The translations under genes and the position numbers were made by a program. A DNA stretch of 64,000 nt. Origin: Pseudocercospora fijiensis CIRAD86 (lineage: Eukaryota > Ascomycota > Dothideomycetes > Mycosphaerellales > Mycosphaerellaceae). The DNA lies in the NCBI RefSeq assembly GCF_000340215.1, contig NW_006921541.1, forward strand, positions 861,963-925,962, read 5' to 3'. Position 1 is the first letter of the stretch, and every line of letters begins with the position of its first letter. This document shows positions 35,101-49,219 of the stretch, piece after piece. The notes under the pieces are model-generated. The model worked only from the letters and a program-made list of their open reading frames with translations. It was not told the origin of the DNA and did not search any database.

Positions 35101-36500
35101 CCTACTCTACTACCGCGAATCTACGGTAGGTCGCGAGCGTTTATATATCCCTTAGTCTATAGTTAAGGACGTGTTTACGTAAGCGTACGACAATAGGCAC
35201 TATTAAGGCTTTTATCGCTACTACGACCGGCTCTAAGCGTCCTTCTATATCTAGGATATAAGTAGGAAACTCCGCAAGTATATTAACTATTACTAGTAGT
35301 GCCTCTTAATCTAAACGCAGCGTTATACGCTATATAGCGAATTGCAACCTATCCCGCCGACTAGAGGCGTTTTCTATACCGCTACGGTAGATCTAGTAAC
35401 GGCGCTACTAGTTAGCCCTAGTAGTATAGATACTATCCTTATATCTACGTATAAATTCTCTAAAAAAGTAGCGATAGTCGTAGGTCGTAAAGATTAGGAG
35501 GTAGCGCGGTAGGGCGTAGCGTATATCGACTACCTCTACCTTATAGATATAAGCTTCCCTATAGTAATAATCGCCGATCGAGACCCGTATTAGCTCTTAG
35601 GCTTTATAAAGGGTGTCTTCGACCGATTGCGCTCTAAGCTACTAACTTCTATAGCGTACTACCCCTAAACCGATAGGTAATTAGAAAGAACGAATTAGAC
35701 GGTTAAAACCGCACTTCGATACTAGCTCTCCGAGCACCTAGGCGAAGATTAGACGTAGTATATCGCTTCTCTCTAGGCTACGTTAAACAATTCCTATAGC
35801 GCTATAACCGGATAGTCGCCTAACGAAATCGTAATAGGGAAGCGTACGAACCTAGACTCGATTACGTACTTAGATAATTATCCTAACGAATTAGTAGCGG
35901 CCCGAGGTAGGATCTAGAAGGAAGCCTAGGATGCGATAGTATAGGGAGCAATAAAGATAAAAGAACGATATAACGCTAAGTATAAGCTATTAATGCTACG
36001 TCTAGGCGACAAAGTTATACTTAAGCTCTCCGTTAGGCTCGGTTATTCGGGCTATAAGGTTCTAGGGCAATTATAGAAGTTCGGCTATCGTCGCGAAGGT
36101 CTATTTAAGGTACTCGAGCGTATCGGCCGGCTCGTATACCGTCTTAAACTGCCGCCGATTATAAAAATCTATCTAGTAATCTCTATCGCGTATCTTAAGA
36201 AGGCCCTATCGGAGCTAGATCCCTTCGGACGAAAGGCTAATTACGAACTACCGCTAGTAGCTATAGGAGAAGCACTTAGCGATTATAACGAAGGAGACTC
36301 TTACGAGGTAGAGAGGGTACTCGATAGACGTATAGTCGTTCGCCGTAGCAAGCTAGTCCGCTAGTTTTTAGTTAAATAGCTCGGCTATAGCGATAGCTAT
36401 AACGCCTAGTACGATATCGGTAATCTCGATACTATACGGGAATTAGTCGAGGCCTTCGAGTAGGTATACCTAGAAGACGAGCAACCCCCGTAGAAGAGCG
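32200..36500 (+). pseudogene. pol of Giant-A: protease-RT-RNase H-integrase-chromodomain
   Basis: Protease with intact Asp-Thr-Gly (32402-32410). Reverse transcriptase about 33290-34150; the catalytic box reads YIDN (33803-33814) where Giant-B has YIDD, so a metal-binding Asp is lost. RNase H about 34200-34750, followed by LVLDALSRLL-like linker. Integrase about 35000-35900, with VDLVTALL, ADRDP and LERTN carrying the three acidic residues. Linker KERYNAKYKLLMLRLGDKV, then a chromodomain at 36302-36480 (SYEVERVLDRRIV, FLVK-x-LGY, NA-x-YD). Stops fall on former Gln/Trp codons. Same architecture as Giant-B, but clearly diverged in sequence. Confidence 0.88.
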
Positions 36501-39500
36501 TAAGAAGGGTAGTTAGGAAAACGCGCTATCGTTAGCCTTTTTTAGACGAAGCGTAGCCGCGTCGGTCCGAGCGCTAGCGTAGTATTACGGCTCCTACAGA
36601 GTCGTAACGTAGTTGCCTTAGCAAATACCCTATCCTTATCGCGTTATCTCGGACCCTAAGCGTCCTCGTAGTTAGTAACCGACCTGAGTTAATAACATTT
36701 AATATTCTATCCGATCTATTAGTATTACTTTTTCTATCCTATCCTAAGTCTTCGATTAGAATATATTCCTTATTAGTTCGTAGCAATCCTTAGACATCTT
36801 AGGTCGATTAGCGAGTATAGTATTAGAAGCGCCTACGATAGATCCGGCTATAGGCGACCCGCTATAGTAGATATAAGAGCGATAGGTCCTCGCGGTAGGT
36901 ATTTCTTTTAGGGACGACGCGGAGTTTATAGTAGATAATATTAAGGCATATATTATAAAGAATTTTAGCCTACCGACTTAGATAGTTAGCTTTAGAGCGA
37001 ATAAGATGCACGCCGATAGGTTTTTAGCGGATATAGAAAACGGGTTATTCGCTATAATAGAGGAAGGCGAGGAAGGCTACTATTACTACGAAAAAGGCTA
37101 AGATTCCCCCTAGGAGCTACGCCGGAAGAGGGAGATGCCCTAGGAAACCGCCGAAGCCCGTAGGCAGATCTTATTATATCTACTATTAGGCGATCTATAC
37201 CTTATTGCCCTCGACGCGGCAGTAGCCGAGGCCTTTACTAAGCCGAGCTATAGCGTATTCCTAGCAGTCGAGGCGCTTATTACGGACAGTTACGTCGTCC
37301 GCCGCAACGACGCGCGCTACTATATTACTAATAAAGGCGCGGAGCTCTATAGCTATATACTCGCCGGCCTAGAAGCCGACTAGCGCCCTATTACCGGTAG
37401 TATCCTAGGGAATAGCGAGTCGAGTAGCGATTAGGGAAATAGCGGTTAGGATAGTAGCAAAGAGGAGGTAGAAGGTAGCGATTTAGATAGAAATCGGAGA
37501 AAGGACGGTAATAATAGCGACGAGAAGGACGACGACAGTAGCGAATTAAATAGTAATTAGGAAGGAAATAAGGCGGAATACGAGAATAGGGGCGTAGCGA
37601 ACGACGCTAACCGGATAGAGATAGAGGACTATCTCGTAGCCTATCTAAACAAGCTAGGATCGTATAATATAGGCCTTACTATTAGGTAGTTTAATATAGT
37701 ATAGCGACGCCTATTCGCTAACGCAAAATTAATCCTCCCTAACCTAGCGCTTAAGCTCCTATACAATACGAGCTTCGACTACTTATAGACCTACGCGCCT
37801 ATAGTCGTTATAGCGGCGAACCTAGCCTACGTCTTTATAAAAGCAAGTTAGAAAAGCGCTATCGAATCGCTTACGACTAGGCGTAATTAGAGCGTAATAC
37901 TAGCCGCCTACCTATTCGATAACGCTTAGTAGGAAATTCCGTCCCTTCGCGGCTATTAAATCTTCTAGAAGATCGACGCTATCTAATAAGGTAACGTCGC
38001 CTAGGCCGAGAATCTATACCTTAACGTATAGGACTTCGTACCTAAGAGCGACGACGCTACTAGTACGGTCGAGAGGGAGTACGTTTAGCGCTATTAGCCT
38101 AACTATACGTACCTACGGGACTACGCCGAAGGTAACGCTTATTACTTGCATTCCGATTAATATAGTCCTACCGGCGATATAGGACTAGGCGTACTAAAGG
38201 CCCTAGAAGACAGATACGAAGACGTACGTAAGACGCTTAATAAGGCTCTTTAAGAGGCACGTCGACCGTTAGAATAGGAGCGTTTACTAGATAACGGCCC
38301 GTAGGTAGAGCGTATACGGGCGTCGCTAGCGATCTTATTATCGTTAGGACAATTAAGTTTACCTCTACGTTCGCCGTAGTTACCGTCGAAGTTACCTAGA
38401 CTATCCGCTCTATAGCCGCGATAATCTACTTTACCGTCGCGACTCTCGTAGCTACTATCGCTAGCGTAGCAACTAGCTTTACCGCACTTAGTATTATAAG
38501 CGCCTCTAATACAATCGCAAACTTTATAGTCGTTACTAGTACCCTCGCGTTCTCGCCTACGACCGGCATCCCTACGACTAGTATTCCTACGACCGAGTAC
38601 TTAGCTAATAATAGTACTCCGACCGTTGCGGTCGAGATTGCTACTAAACGCCGTAGTCGACTATACTAGAATTATCTAATTTACCTTACTACCGGCCGGT
38701 CCCCGGCCCTAAGTATACTAATTCCGACGCGACGCCGAATTTACTCGATACTAGCGTACGCTCGAAGAATTAAGAGTATACGGCTTCGTCGGATAATTAG
38801 AGGCGCTAGAAGCTACCTACAATCGGTAGCTAAAGGAAGCGGAGGAGTACGACGCGCTAGTAGCTAGGATTCGGTCCTCTAGAATTAAAGGCGATAAGGA
38901 ATTCTACGGTAACTATTACTACGATAGAGCGTAGTAGATCTTTCGAGCCTCGTTTAGACTTAACGAGAACAGTGCCTTACTAGATCTATTCCGCCTAAAC
39001 AAGCCCTACGATTAGTAAGTAGAGTATATTTAGGTACGCTTAAAGCTCTACCTACTCTACCTAAAGCTATCGTATTACGACAATCGAATACAGATCCCTA
39101 CCGAACTATATTACTATACCGCCTAACTAGTATACGACCTAGACGCTACTCTTTAGGAGCGCGAGTACGATAACCCTATTACCTCCTTCCGCTACCCTAA
39201 CGGTAGTTTAGAGCTAGACTATTTGATCTTTCGTATACCGGAACTTATCGAGGAGTAGGAATATCTAAGGAACGAGTACGATATCCCTAACTATACCGAT
39301 CCGGCTATAGAACGTACCCTTATTAGTATATATACGCGTAGAGCCTTTAACGCCGACGGCCGCCTACTCGATTTCTTAACGTTAGACACTCTATTCGGAG
39401 GAATCTTCGCTCGGTTAGTAACGTTTTAGTGCGTATATCTACGTTACGCGCTAAAAGATATCGACGAGTAGCCCCCTACCGACTACCGCTTCTTTGCGCA

Positions 39501-41321
39501 ACTACCTACTATCCGATACCGCGCAATCGGCCTAGCCGTCCGCTAATTCGTCCGTAATTCGTAGAACTTGCTAGCGCTTCCCCTAATTTCGGTATATAAT
39601 TAGGTAGAAGTAACGCTTCCCTTCGCTTATATCGTCTTAATTATAGGTAACGGACGCCCTACCCTATATACCTACGCCTCTAACGGCTCCGACATTACCT
39701 ACTACGTTCGTAGAGGCGGCCGCGAGGTAAGCGCGAGAATTAGTTAGAATAAGGGTAGCGAAGCCGACCTTACTAACGCTCTACTCTATTAGTTCCTATT
39801 CGACCCGATTATAGGTCGATTAATAACACTCCGATTTCCGCTAGAAAACGCGTAGATAAGCGACCGATGCGTCTATATATTAATACGTATAAGACTAGCT
39901 AGCCTAATTAGCGCCGAGTAGCTCTAGCGTTACTAGGCAACTATATTTAACGCTTAAGGTCTCCCGTTGCCGTAACGCCGTTAGTTAGGCGAACTAGCTA
40001 TTACCTAGGACGTCGAGGACTATTATTAGCGCTACGTATACGTCTACGGCGTCTATTCCCTATAAGGAGAAGGCTATACTACCGATCTCGTCGACCTAGA
40101 TAAGATATATAACAATATAGTTACCTACAAATCGTACGGCTATCCTTAGGTCCTAGTAGGATATCGCGAGTATATAAGCTATACGGAGGCTAAATAGAAG
40201 AAGATTCCTATACTTACCCTCGATAAGAAGATCGTAGTTAACTAGAACGCTATTATCTAGCCGTCCTTTAGAGATAAAGACTACGTTAGTAACCTATTTA
40301 AGGCTTATATAGATAAGATTGTAACTAACCCGCCCGCTAGCTTTACGGTCCCTACGGGAATCGCGGAGAACTAGCTAGATAAGACGATAAATAAGGAACT
40401 AGTACCTAACGCTTTCGTACCGGCGACTACAAAGGAAGACGTAGTTAATTCGCTCGCAGATCGTAATAAGAGCGCTTATTAGTACAACGTCGACGAGACC
40501 TAGGATCCGGTTTCCTCCTACCTCGTTCCTAATAAAGACTATAAGCCGAACGAGAGCGATACTACGAACGCTGTTACTTTTAGTAAGATTCTGCCTTAGG
40601 CCGCCCCCCCTCTATCGCGAAACTAAAATAATAGGTTACGAGGCAGTCGCGTTAATAAACAGCTAGATTCCGATAAGCTCGGCCGCGTACGACCTCGCGT
40701 AGGTAGTAACTATACTATACCGCCGCTACCGCCTCCGCCGCGTAAGACGAGTAGCGACGCCGATAATGTCGCTATATTCCCTAGCTCGATTAAGTAGATA
40801 GACCTTAAATTGCCGCTACTACCGACTCTACTACTATACGCTCTAAGTAGCGCTAGTAGTCGCCTATAATTAGTAGTTAACTAGACGATAATTACTAATC
40901 GCACCCTTAACTAGAACGTACTCTACGTATATCGATAGGCTAAACACTATAACGACCTTATAGCGTAGATAAAGGACAGTAGGAATGCAATGCTAGTAAT
41001 AGCCGCGTAGAACCGCGTAGTAGCCTAGGTCGCACTTTAGACCGGTAAGCAGAATATAGCGCTCCTCGTAGACGATTTCCTCTGTAGTACTACCGATAAC
41101 CTGCCTGCCGCTGCCTTAGTTCCGGCTAATTCGCTAGCAATTCTCGGCGGCGGCGTCGGTAATACTACCGAAGCGGAGATTAACGGCCTATAGGAAGTAA
41201 CCGATTAATACCTCGACAAGTACGCTTTAGGCCTAGACGCTCGCTACGCCGATAGCTTGATCGATTTTAGCGAGCTTGTAGAGAAGATAATGCCTAACGT
41301 AGCGCTAGACACCTCCCTCGA

Positions 41322-41509
41322 TGTTACGATATAATACTATTATATATACGATAGCAGGCAGCGGTCACTATCGACCGCTGCGGTCGCTATTGCTACTAAT
41401 AGTAGGACTATTATATAGATAGCTTGCCTCGCGGTACCTTAGAGAATACATTAACTTTTGTACCGTATAACCGTTACGATACCTTCGTACTGTAACCGTA
41501 TGCCTAGCA
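41322..41509 (+). repeat. 5' LTR of Giant-B
   Basis: 188 bp, nearly identical to 54309-54496. It contains GACCGCTGCGGTC, a GC-rich inverted repeat, near 41374. The TAGTAGCTTCGCT after the LTR is shared with Giant-A and may be the primer-binding site. Confidence 0.93.
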
Positions 41510-41535
41510 ACTTAGTAGCTTCGCTTAACACTTAG

Positions 41536-44500
41536 TTGGCTTCTATACTAACTACTAGTCCTCTACCCGAATCGACCCCGGTTGTTATAGCTACGACGAG
41601 AATCGACGCGATTAGCTACGGGTCCTACCGATCTTCCGCCGATTACTACGATTCAACTCCTACCCGTTACGACGGTACCTATTCGATTTACTACCCTTCT
41701 ACACTATACCCTACCGACGCGCGAGCGCTTTATCGGCGATCCTGTTAGTACTCCGAGGAGACAGTAGTAGTGGTTTCTACCTTTAGTAGCAAGTGCCTAC
41801 TATACCTAGGTCTAGGGGTAGCCGCTTTCCCTAGGAGGACCTGCCCGATAAGCTACGCTCCTCTACCTTTAGTCGGTTCTCCGTTGTTGTCCTCCGTTTA
41901 GAGACTATCTCGCCTCTACCCTCTTACTAATAGTTTACCCGCTTGCCGTAGCTCCTTCGGACTCGCTTCTAACTCCGGTAGAAGCCTCGAAATTAGCTAA
42001 GCTAGCGGTTTAACCGCTGCCCTAGTACTACAATCTCGGATTGCCGGATATAGAGCCCTATATCCTACGTATCTGTTCCTATATTTAGAACTACGTCGAT
42101 TATAGCGAGAACTTCGCGACCTAGCTTAGGGCAAAGCACGGCCGAATCGACTTACTTGCCTTATACGTTCTGTATTATTACCCGCTCGTAGGAAATCCGC
42201 CGCCTCTATAGACTAAAATCGAGGAGCTCTACCTAGACGCCCTTAACGGTTACAACTTCCTAGAATAGTAGGTAGTAGATAAAGGAATCCTAACTAAATC
42301 GGTTAAGGAGCTTAAAGCCGCGCTCCTAACGGTGCGCGATTTACGCTATTACCGTTAATTCTACCCGGAGATCTATCTACCGCCTGCGGTAGAGTAGCGC
42401 CTACTAGCCCGACCGCCTCAAGTCCTACCGCGGCCTACGGTTTCGCCTATTACTACGGTAGAAACAACCGTGCCGCCGGAACAGCGTCCCGGTTCGCCTA
42501 ATAGCTCGCTTGAATCGGTTTTCTTACGGAGGCTACTTAAGCTACGATACCCGGCGGACGAGAATCCTTAGAAGCTAAAGGGGCCTCTACCTAAGACTTC
42601 CCCTAAGGAACCGTTAACCGGGCCTTCCGATCTATCGACGTCGCCGTTCTAGGATATCGGTCGCGGCTAATTGCCTCTAATAAACGACGGCCTCGCCGAC
42701 CCGTAGGCTAACGAGCCGCGTAGTCGTTTCTAATATCGTACCCCGGTAGACGCCTCGTAGATAACCGAGAAGATCGATAGGGCGAACATCGCTATATAGC
42801 AAAACTGTTAGCGTCGTAATTATCTTCGCGAATTAGCTAGACGGAGAGGAGTCTATCTTAACGAAGTCGTATTAGACTTTCTAATAGAATAGGCGATTTT
42901 ACCGCTGTCGGCTACGCGTAAGCTAAGTCCGCCCTAGCCGAACCTAGGTTAATACGATTACTAGCAGAGGGTAGACGTATATATAAATGCCTATAGGTAT
43001 AGCTGCTTGCGTCGGGGCGGGTTTGCGCTAGGCGATCCGCCTAGCAATCCGCCTAGTAATCCTCCTAGCAATCTACCCGGAAATCCTCCCGACGATCCTC
43101 TACTACTGCTACCTAGTGACTTCGATCCGGGTAATTCCTCTCGTAAGCCGACGTAGGGTTAGCCTTTGCCCTTTCCGCTATTAGACTTGTAGGGTCTGCT
43201 ACGGGAAGGTAAGAAGTAACGCCGGAAACACCGTCGGTATAGGGATAATCCGAGTAAGGATAGATCTTTATCTAATAGTAAGGATTCGGACGACTCCGAT
43301 TAATCCTCGTTAGATAACGATAGCTCCTTAGATAGTAGTTATTATAGACACGCCCGCCGTCGTAGACACCGTTAGCATTATCGAGACTACGTCGCGGAAG
43401 CGCTAGTTTCTAAAGCGAGTTATGTCTAGGGGTACTACGCCCGCCCCTAGCGGCTATAGTTCGATCTAGCGCATCTTAGGTTCTTCGATCCTCTGCTTAG
43501 CGTTACGGATTACGGCGAGGGAGACTACGCCTTAGTCGGGAACAAGATAATATACCGTTCGGTATATACTTTTATCGAAGCGGCTAAGGATTATACTTAT
43601 ATTATAGGGCGAGAGACGGTTCGTCTTAACCTCTCCCTTTACTTTCGAGAGGTAGCGCTTAGTTAGTATTATAGTTACCTTTCTAGCCGCAATTAAGCAA
43701 AGCTCCGCGGCGGATACGGTCTGAAGCGCTAGGAACGTTATCTTAGCAAGAAATAGAAGGTCCCTCCGATAAAGGCGATAGATCTCCTCGATAAGCAACG
43801 CTACGACCGGTAGGATATCGCTTTAGGGCGTTTAGTAACGGACTTTATTGTTAAGACGGTGCGACTCGCTAAGGATACCGGCGTACGGAAATCGAACCGG
43901 CTCTTAGAAGCTTACCGTCGAATGGACCCGCGCCTCTAATTAAATATAGACGAGCTAAATCGTCGTACAAAGGTCGACAAGTAGGTTACGTACTACGAGA
44001 AGCAGGCATTAATCTAGGAGTATATGCTTTCGTCCTCGTCTAATCGTCGCCTAGACGCTACGACTAGGAACAATAGCCGCGCTAGTAAGGCTGCCTAGTA
44101 GAACCGATACGAAGGGAACGCCTCTTATGCCCTAGCGAGCTTCGCTCTAGTAAGAGCGTCCCCTAACTACCGGAACCGCGATGTCGACTAACCGAACCTA
44201 CTACGCCTTACTAACGCCTATTAGTAGAATCGCCTGCCTAACGCCCCTTAGCAGAATCGCCTGCCGCCGGTAGGAAATAGTAAAGGACCGCCGAAGGGTA
44301 GTAGCCCTACCTTCCTCCCGAGAGACCTAAAGCGAGTCGATTCGCGCCTATTTAATCGATAGGATAGAAAGCGCAACGATCGAGCTCGTAAGTAGGCTAA
44401 CTTTGCCGATAATAGTAAGAGAGCAGGCGATACCGTAAATAATACTAACTAAGCCGACGACGGCTATCGGGAGGATAGCTAGGAGGATAATAGGAGAACC

Positions 44501-44620
44501 GACGCGGATAATTATAGCTATTTTAGTAACGCCGGAGAAGACGCCGACTACTTTACCGACCCTTACGACTCCGATCTAGGCTTAGGAGCTTACTTTACGG
44601 GCGTAGGCGATCGCTCGCTA
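41536..44620 (+). pseudogene. gag of Giant-B
   Basis: It opens with ATG 41536 (MASILTTSPLPESTPVVIAT), is open for 70 codons and then is interrupted by RIP stops. A Pro/Asn repeat (GDPPSNPPSNPPSNLPGNPP) lies near 43035-43090, and a Ser/Asp-rich stretch near 43250-43330. The conserved segment DYALVGNKIIYRSVYTF (43524-43574) matches Giant-A. The last part is Arg/Asn rich. No zinc knuckle is evident. Gag identity is inferred from its position before a protease-RT frame. Confidence 0.72.
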
Positions 44621-44639
44621 TTAGCGTTAAACTCGGTGC

Positions 44640-47600
44640 TATAGGCTAAAGCGTCCCTACTAGCGGCGATCTAACTATTTGCCTCTACGAAGCACGCTTA
44701 CAAGGTCTATAGGCGGCGATTCAAGTTAGGCAACCTTCTATACTAGTATGTTCGTAAGGAGTACGTAGGGGCGACGACGCCTTCTACTATTATCGAACGC
44801 GTATCGGCAAACCCGGAAGTAATTTAGTCGAAGGCGCCTCCGTTAGCTTAGCAAGGTTACGCATTCCGGAATTAGTAATATATAACTTTCCCCCTTCGGT
44901 TGTTACTATCTAGTATATCTGTGTAGGTCTACCTAGATACCGGCTATACGCTTACTATTGCGGAAAAAGACTTCGTTTTAAGCTATCGCCCGGACGTAGA
45001 GGTACGTAAGCTACGCGAACCGATCGAAATCGGCGGCATCGCCGGCGCGTATCGCTCCGGGGAATACGTTATATTAGACATGTTTGTCCCGGTAGCGAAG
45101 ACGGACGGTATAGTCTCCCTAGTACGAATAACTCGTAAGGTTTACCTAGTTCCTAAACTAAAGGCAAAAATCCTAGTCGGTATAGACACGATTGCTCTAG
45201 AGGGAATAAAGATCGATGTTCCCGTACGGACGGTTACCGTAGCTAGTTAGGATAACGCCCGCTTTGAAGTAGCCGTTAAGCGCAAGAAAGGGAAGTCGGT
45301 TTAGCGCCCCGTAAGGCTAGCGGAGGATATAACATTAGCGCCGCGCACGGTCGCCCTCGCGCTAGTTAAGTACGGCGGTAACCTCCCTAAGGGCCGGGAT
45401 TTCATTCTTAACGCCGGTTTCTTAGTCTAGCTAACTAGCAAGGTATAGGGATTGTCGTTACAAGCTCCGCCTTTAGTAACGGCGTACAATTAGGTCGTAG
45501 ACGCTAATTTTTCTTATATATATATTCGTAACGATGCGACTACTCTAGTAACGATTCGAGCCGGACAGCTACTCGGTTCGTTAAGTAATAGGACTATTGC
45601 TAGGGCCTACTATATCGACGTAGCCGACTACGGACTAGTAGGATTGAGTCCTAACGCTTTTACGGCTACGCGGGATATACTAAATATATAGCGGGAACAC
45701 TAGTACGCGTTAGGCGTAACGATCTACGGTAACGATAACTAAGCAGACTAAATTGCTATAGCAGTCGAGCGGTACCCGGAGCTCTTTACTAATCGCTAGA
45801 CGGTCGTTAATATTCCCGAGTACGATTATATGCCTATCCTAACCGTGCTAAATTACCTAGATCTATTGCCGCCCCCCCGTATAATTAACCTAGGCAAGAG
45901 GGATCGTAAAGTAGTAGACAAGATATATAACGACCTGTACCGCTAGGGGAAGATGCAGTACACAACCGAGCCTACGCCTTTCGGCTTCCTAGTGTTTGTC
46001 GTATAGAAGCGCGTTACTAACGGTAAAGGTAGCATAGTTAATAAGCTATGGGCGGTAGTCGACATACGCGCCTTAAATAAGGTAACGATCCCCGACAGCT
46101 ATTAGATACCGCTCTAGGCGGACCTCTTTGTATAGTTAGTAGGGTACTAGTATATTAGCACTATAGACTGCCTAACTTTCTTCTACTAATAGGGCGTAAA
46201 GCCGGAGGATCGTTACAAATTAACGATTAATACTTATCGTAGCTAGGAATAGTATAAGGTCGCTATTATAGGATATTCGAATAGTGTCTAATTCGTATAG
46301 CGGAAGCTGGATTAGATCCTTCGCGACTGTCGTAGCTTTACGTAGGCTTATATCGACGATATCGTAGTGTTTTCGAAGACGTTACCTAAGCATCTCGATT
46401 ATCTAGAAGCGGTCTTCTAGAGATTAGACGCCGTAAGGATTAGCATTAGTCCGAAGAAGACTTTCTTAGGCTTCCCCTCTGCGACCCTTTTAGGTTAGTA
46501 CGTTAGCGGCCTCGGTCTAGCTACGAGTAAAGAGAAAATCGCAGCGATTACCTTACTTTAGTTCCCGGAGAACGTATAGAAGCTAGAGCATTATCTCGGT
46601 CTAACTAATTAGTTGCGGTAATACATCCTATACTACGCGTAGATAGCGGCGCCTCTATAGGCGGAGAAAATACGCTTATTAAAAGGGGCGCTAGTTACCG
46701 GCAATAGTCGTCGCCGGCACGTCGCCGTAACGACGCTAGGTGAGAACGATTAGTACCGTAACGAGCTAGTGAAAGCGTTTCGCTTATTGCAATCGATGTT
46801 CTACGAGCCCTCCTTCCTATACTATTTCGACCCTAACCGTCGCTTATACGCTAATATAGATTCCTTAAAAGAGTTTAGCTATAGCGCGGTGCTCTACTAT
46901 ATCGATAGGGACCTAGACCCTATTCTATCTAAGGGAAAGGCGCAGTTGTTTCCTTACTATAAGGTTTAGCCTATTTTGTTCTTAAGCCGAGGCCTAACTT
47001 AGGCGGAGATACGATATTAGCCGATAGAGCTCGAATACTCGGGAATCGTATAGATAGTAAAGAAGGTAGGCTATTTAATATATGCTTTATCGAGGCCGAC
47101 GACTATCTTTATAGACTACTATGCCGCGGTCGGTCTTACTAACTCGGTGTCGATAACTACGACTACCGATATAGGTAAGTAGAACCTAAAGTTAGTAAGG
47201 GTATCGATATTCCTTTCCTAATATCGAGTTAATATAGTTTACCGCCCTAGGCGGATATACCTAGTTCTAGACGCCCTTAGTCGACTTCTAGGGGATATAG
47301 AGTCGCCTAAGTTAACGCCGGACGAGGAGAACTTAGACCCGCTCTCTTACTATGCCGACGTAACGCCCTCTTCGGCCGATCTAGAGGAAGTAGCCTACTT
47401 CTATACGATGTTAGTAGAGCTAGATCCGGATTTCCGACGTCGGTTAAACCGAGCGTACGATAACGACGAACATTAGTCTAGGGTTTTACGACTAGTTCGA
47501 CAAGCGTAGGCGCGGAATACTTTAGAGCGTCTCTATTCGGAGGGAGCTAATATGCCTTCGGTAACGAAAACGCTAGTTCGATATAAGGGTGGCAAAAACC

Positions 47601-49060
47601 CGGACCTATTCGCAGGTAATAAGTTTAATAGTCCGCTAGGTATTCGATTCTTCGAGAGGGACGGCCTCTTGTATTTCCGTAACTAATCTTTAGGGCGCGA
47701 GCGGCTCTGTATCCCTCGAGCCTTAATAGGCGAGATCTTCGAGCAGGCTTACGATAACCGTTACTACTAAGGCTTTTAGCGCGTCTTCGACCGTATTTAA
47801 GCTTCCTTCTTTATATATCGACTCGCTCGCTACCTCCGCCTCTATTTAGATTATTGTTACTAGTGTCTCCTTTTGCGTATCCCCCGATACGCTCCTTACG
47901 GCGAACTTTACCCGATCTAGAATACGGAGGGCCTATACTATACTATAACGATAGATCTCGTAACCGCCTTGCCGGTTACGACCGATAGATTTAATACACT
48001 ATATACGATTACCTATAAGACGTCTAAGCGGGTAGCAGTCGTCCTAGGTAAAGAGGACTAGAAGGCCTACGACTAGGGCATCGCTCTAATCGATAGGCTT
48101 TGCTTAATAGATATAAGTATGCCGGTAGTGCTTATCGCTAATCGTAATCCTCGCTAGCTAAGCGACTTCTTTAAGGGCGTTTTCTCGCGCCTATATACGA
48201 AGCTAGCTACGTCTACGGCCTACTACCCTTAAACCGATAGTTAATCCGAGCGAACTAACTAAACGGTCGAGACGGCGATTCGTTACTAGTTAGCGGATTA
48301 TCCTAGCGAGGATTAGACGACGTTTATCCTACAGCTATAGGCTACGCTTAATAACTCCCGTAATGCGACTACCGGTTAGTCGCCGAACGAGGTTGCTACG
48401 GGCGTAAAGACGAATCTCGACTCGCTCGATATACTATACGACTATCCGTATAATAGGGCGGCAGCGCGTAGCCGTATCTAGAAGGAAGTCTAGGACGCGA
48501 TTGCTTAGGCGAACGTAAAAATGAAAGAACGGTATAATAGCAAGTATAAGCCCCTATTCCTTAAGCTAGGTAACCGTATTATACTTCGCCTATACCGTAG
48601 TTACGAAGTGCTAGGTTAGTCGTACAAGTTTGGCTACCGTTTTAAAGGGCCTTTTATAGTTCTCGAGAAGGTCGGACGACTAGCCTACCGTCTCGAGTTG
48701 CCGCTATTAATACGTATCTATCCGGTAATATCGGTTTCGCAATTGGAAAAAGCTCCTAAAGACTTAGACCCTTTTAAGAGAACTGTTAATTACGAGCCCC
48801 CGCCCGTCGTAGCTAAGAACGGTCTAGGTTCTAGCGACGAGGGCGACTCTTACGAGATCGAGCGCTTTCTCGGGCGACGGACCGTCGTCCGAAGAGGCTA
48901 GCCCGTTCTCTAATACCTAGTAAAGTAGAAAGGGTATAGGAGCGCCTATAATATATAGTATAATATCGACGACTTAACGGGCGCGGACGATCTACGCAAA
49001 ATCTACGATAACGTATACCCTCTAGAGGAGGCACCGCTATCCCGTACCCTCCGTAGGGTA
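44640..49060 (+). pseudogene. pol of Giant-B: protease-RT-RNase H-integrase-chromodomain
   Basis: Protease starts around VYLDTGYTLT near 44931 (intact Asp-Thr-Gly). Reverse transcriptase about 45880-46700, with intact YIDD (46349-46360). RNase H about 46760-47290, including an uninterrupted stretch 46769-46969 and LVLDALSRLL. Integrase about 47750-48400, with TIDLVTALP and SERTN; the middle aspartate region reads ANRNP where Giant-A keeps ADRDP. Then a C-terminal segment with PVISVSQLEKAP and a chromodomain at about 48850-49020 (YEIERFLGRRTVV, YLVK-x-KGY, YNIDDL). Together this defines a chromovirus. RIP stops make it inactive. Confidence 0.9.
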
Positions 49061-49219
49061 GTAAAGCGGACGAGAGCTCGCTAGCCTTTTTTAGAAGTTA
49101 CTAGCTCCGCCGATAAAGGCGAGGCCGGACAATCCCTCGCGGTTCGCCGTAAATCGATACGACTCCGCGGCGCGACTCCTCCTTTAGAGTCGTAATCCGC
49201 CTAGGCGTACCCTTATATC

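Noticed and set aside
43532..43798. An 88-codon minus-strand frame
   Set aside because: It lies opposite the conserved gag segment of Giant-B, and composition fits the antisense of that coding region.
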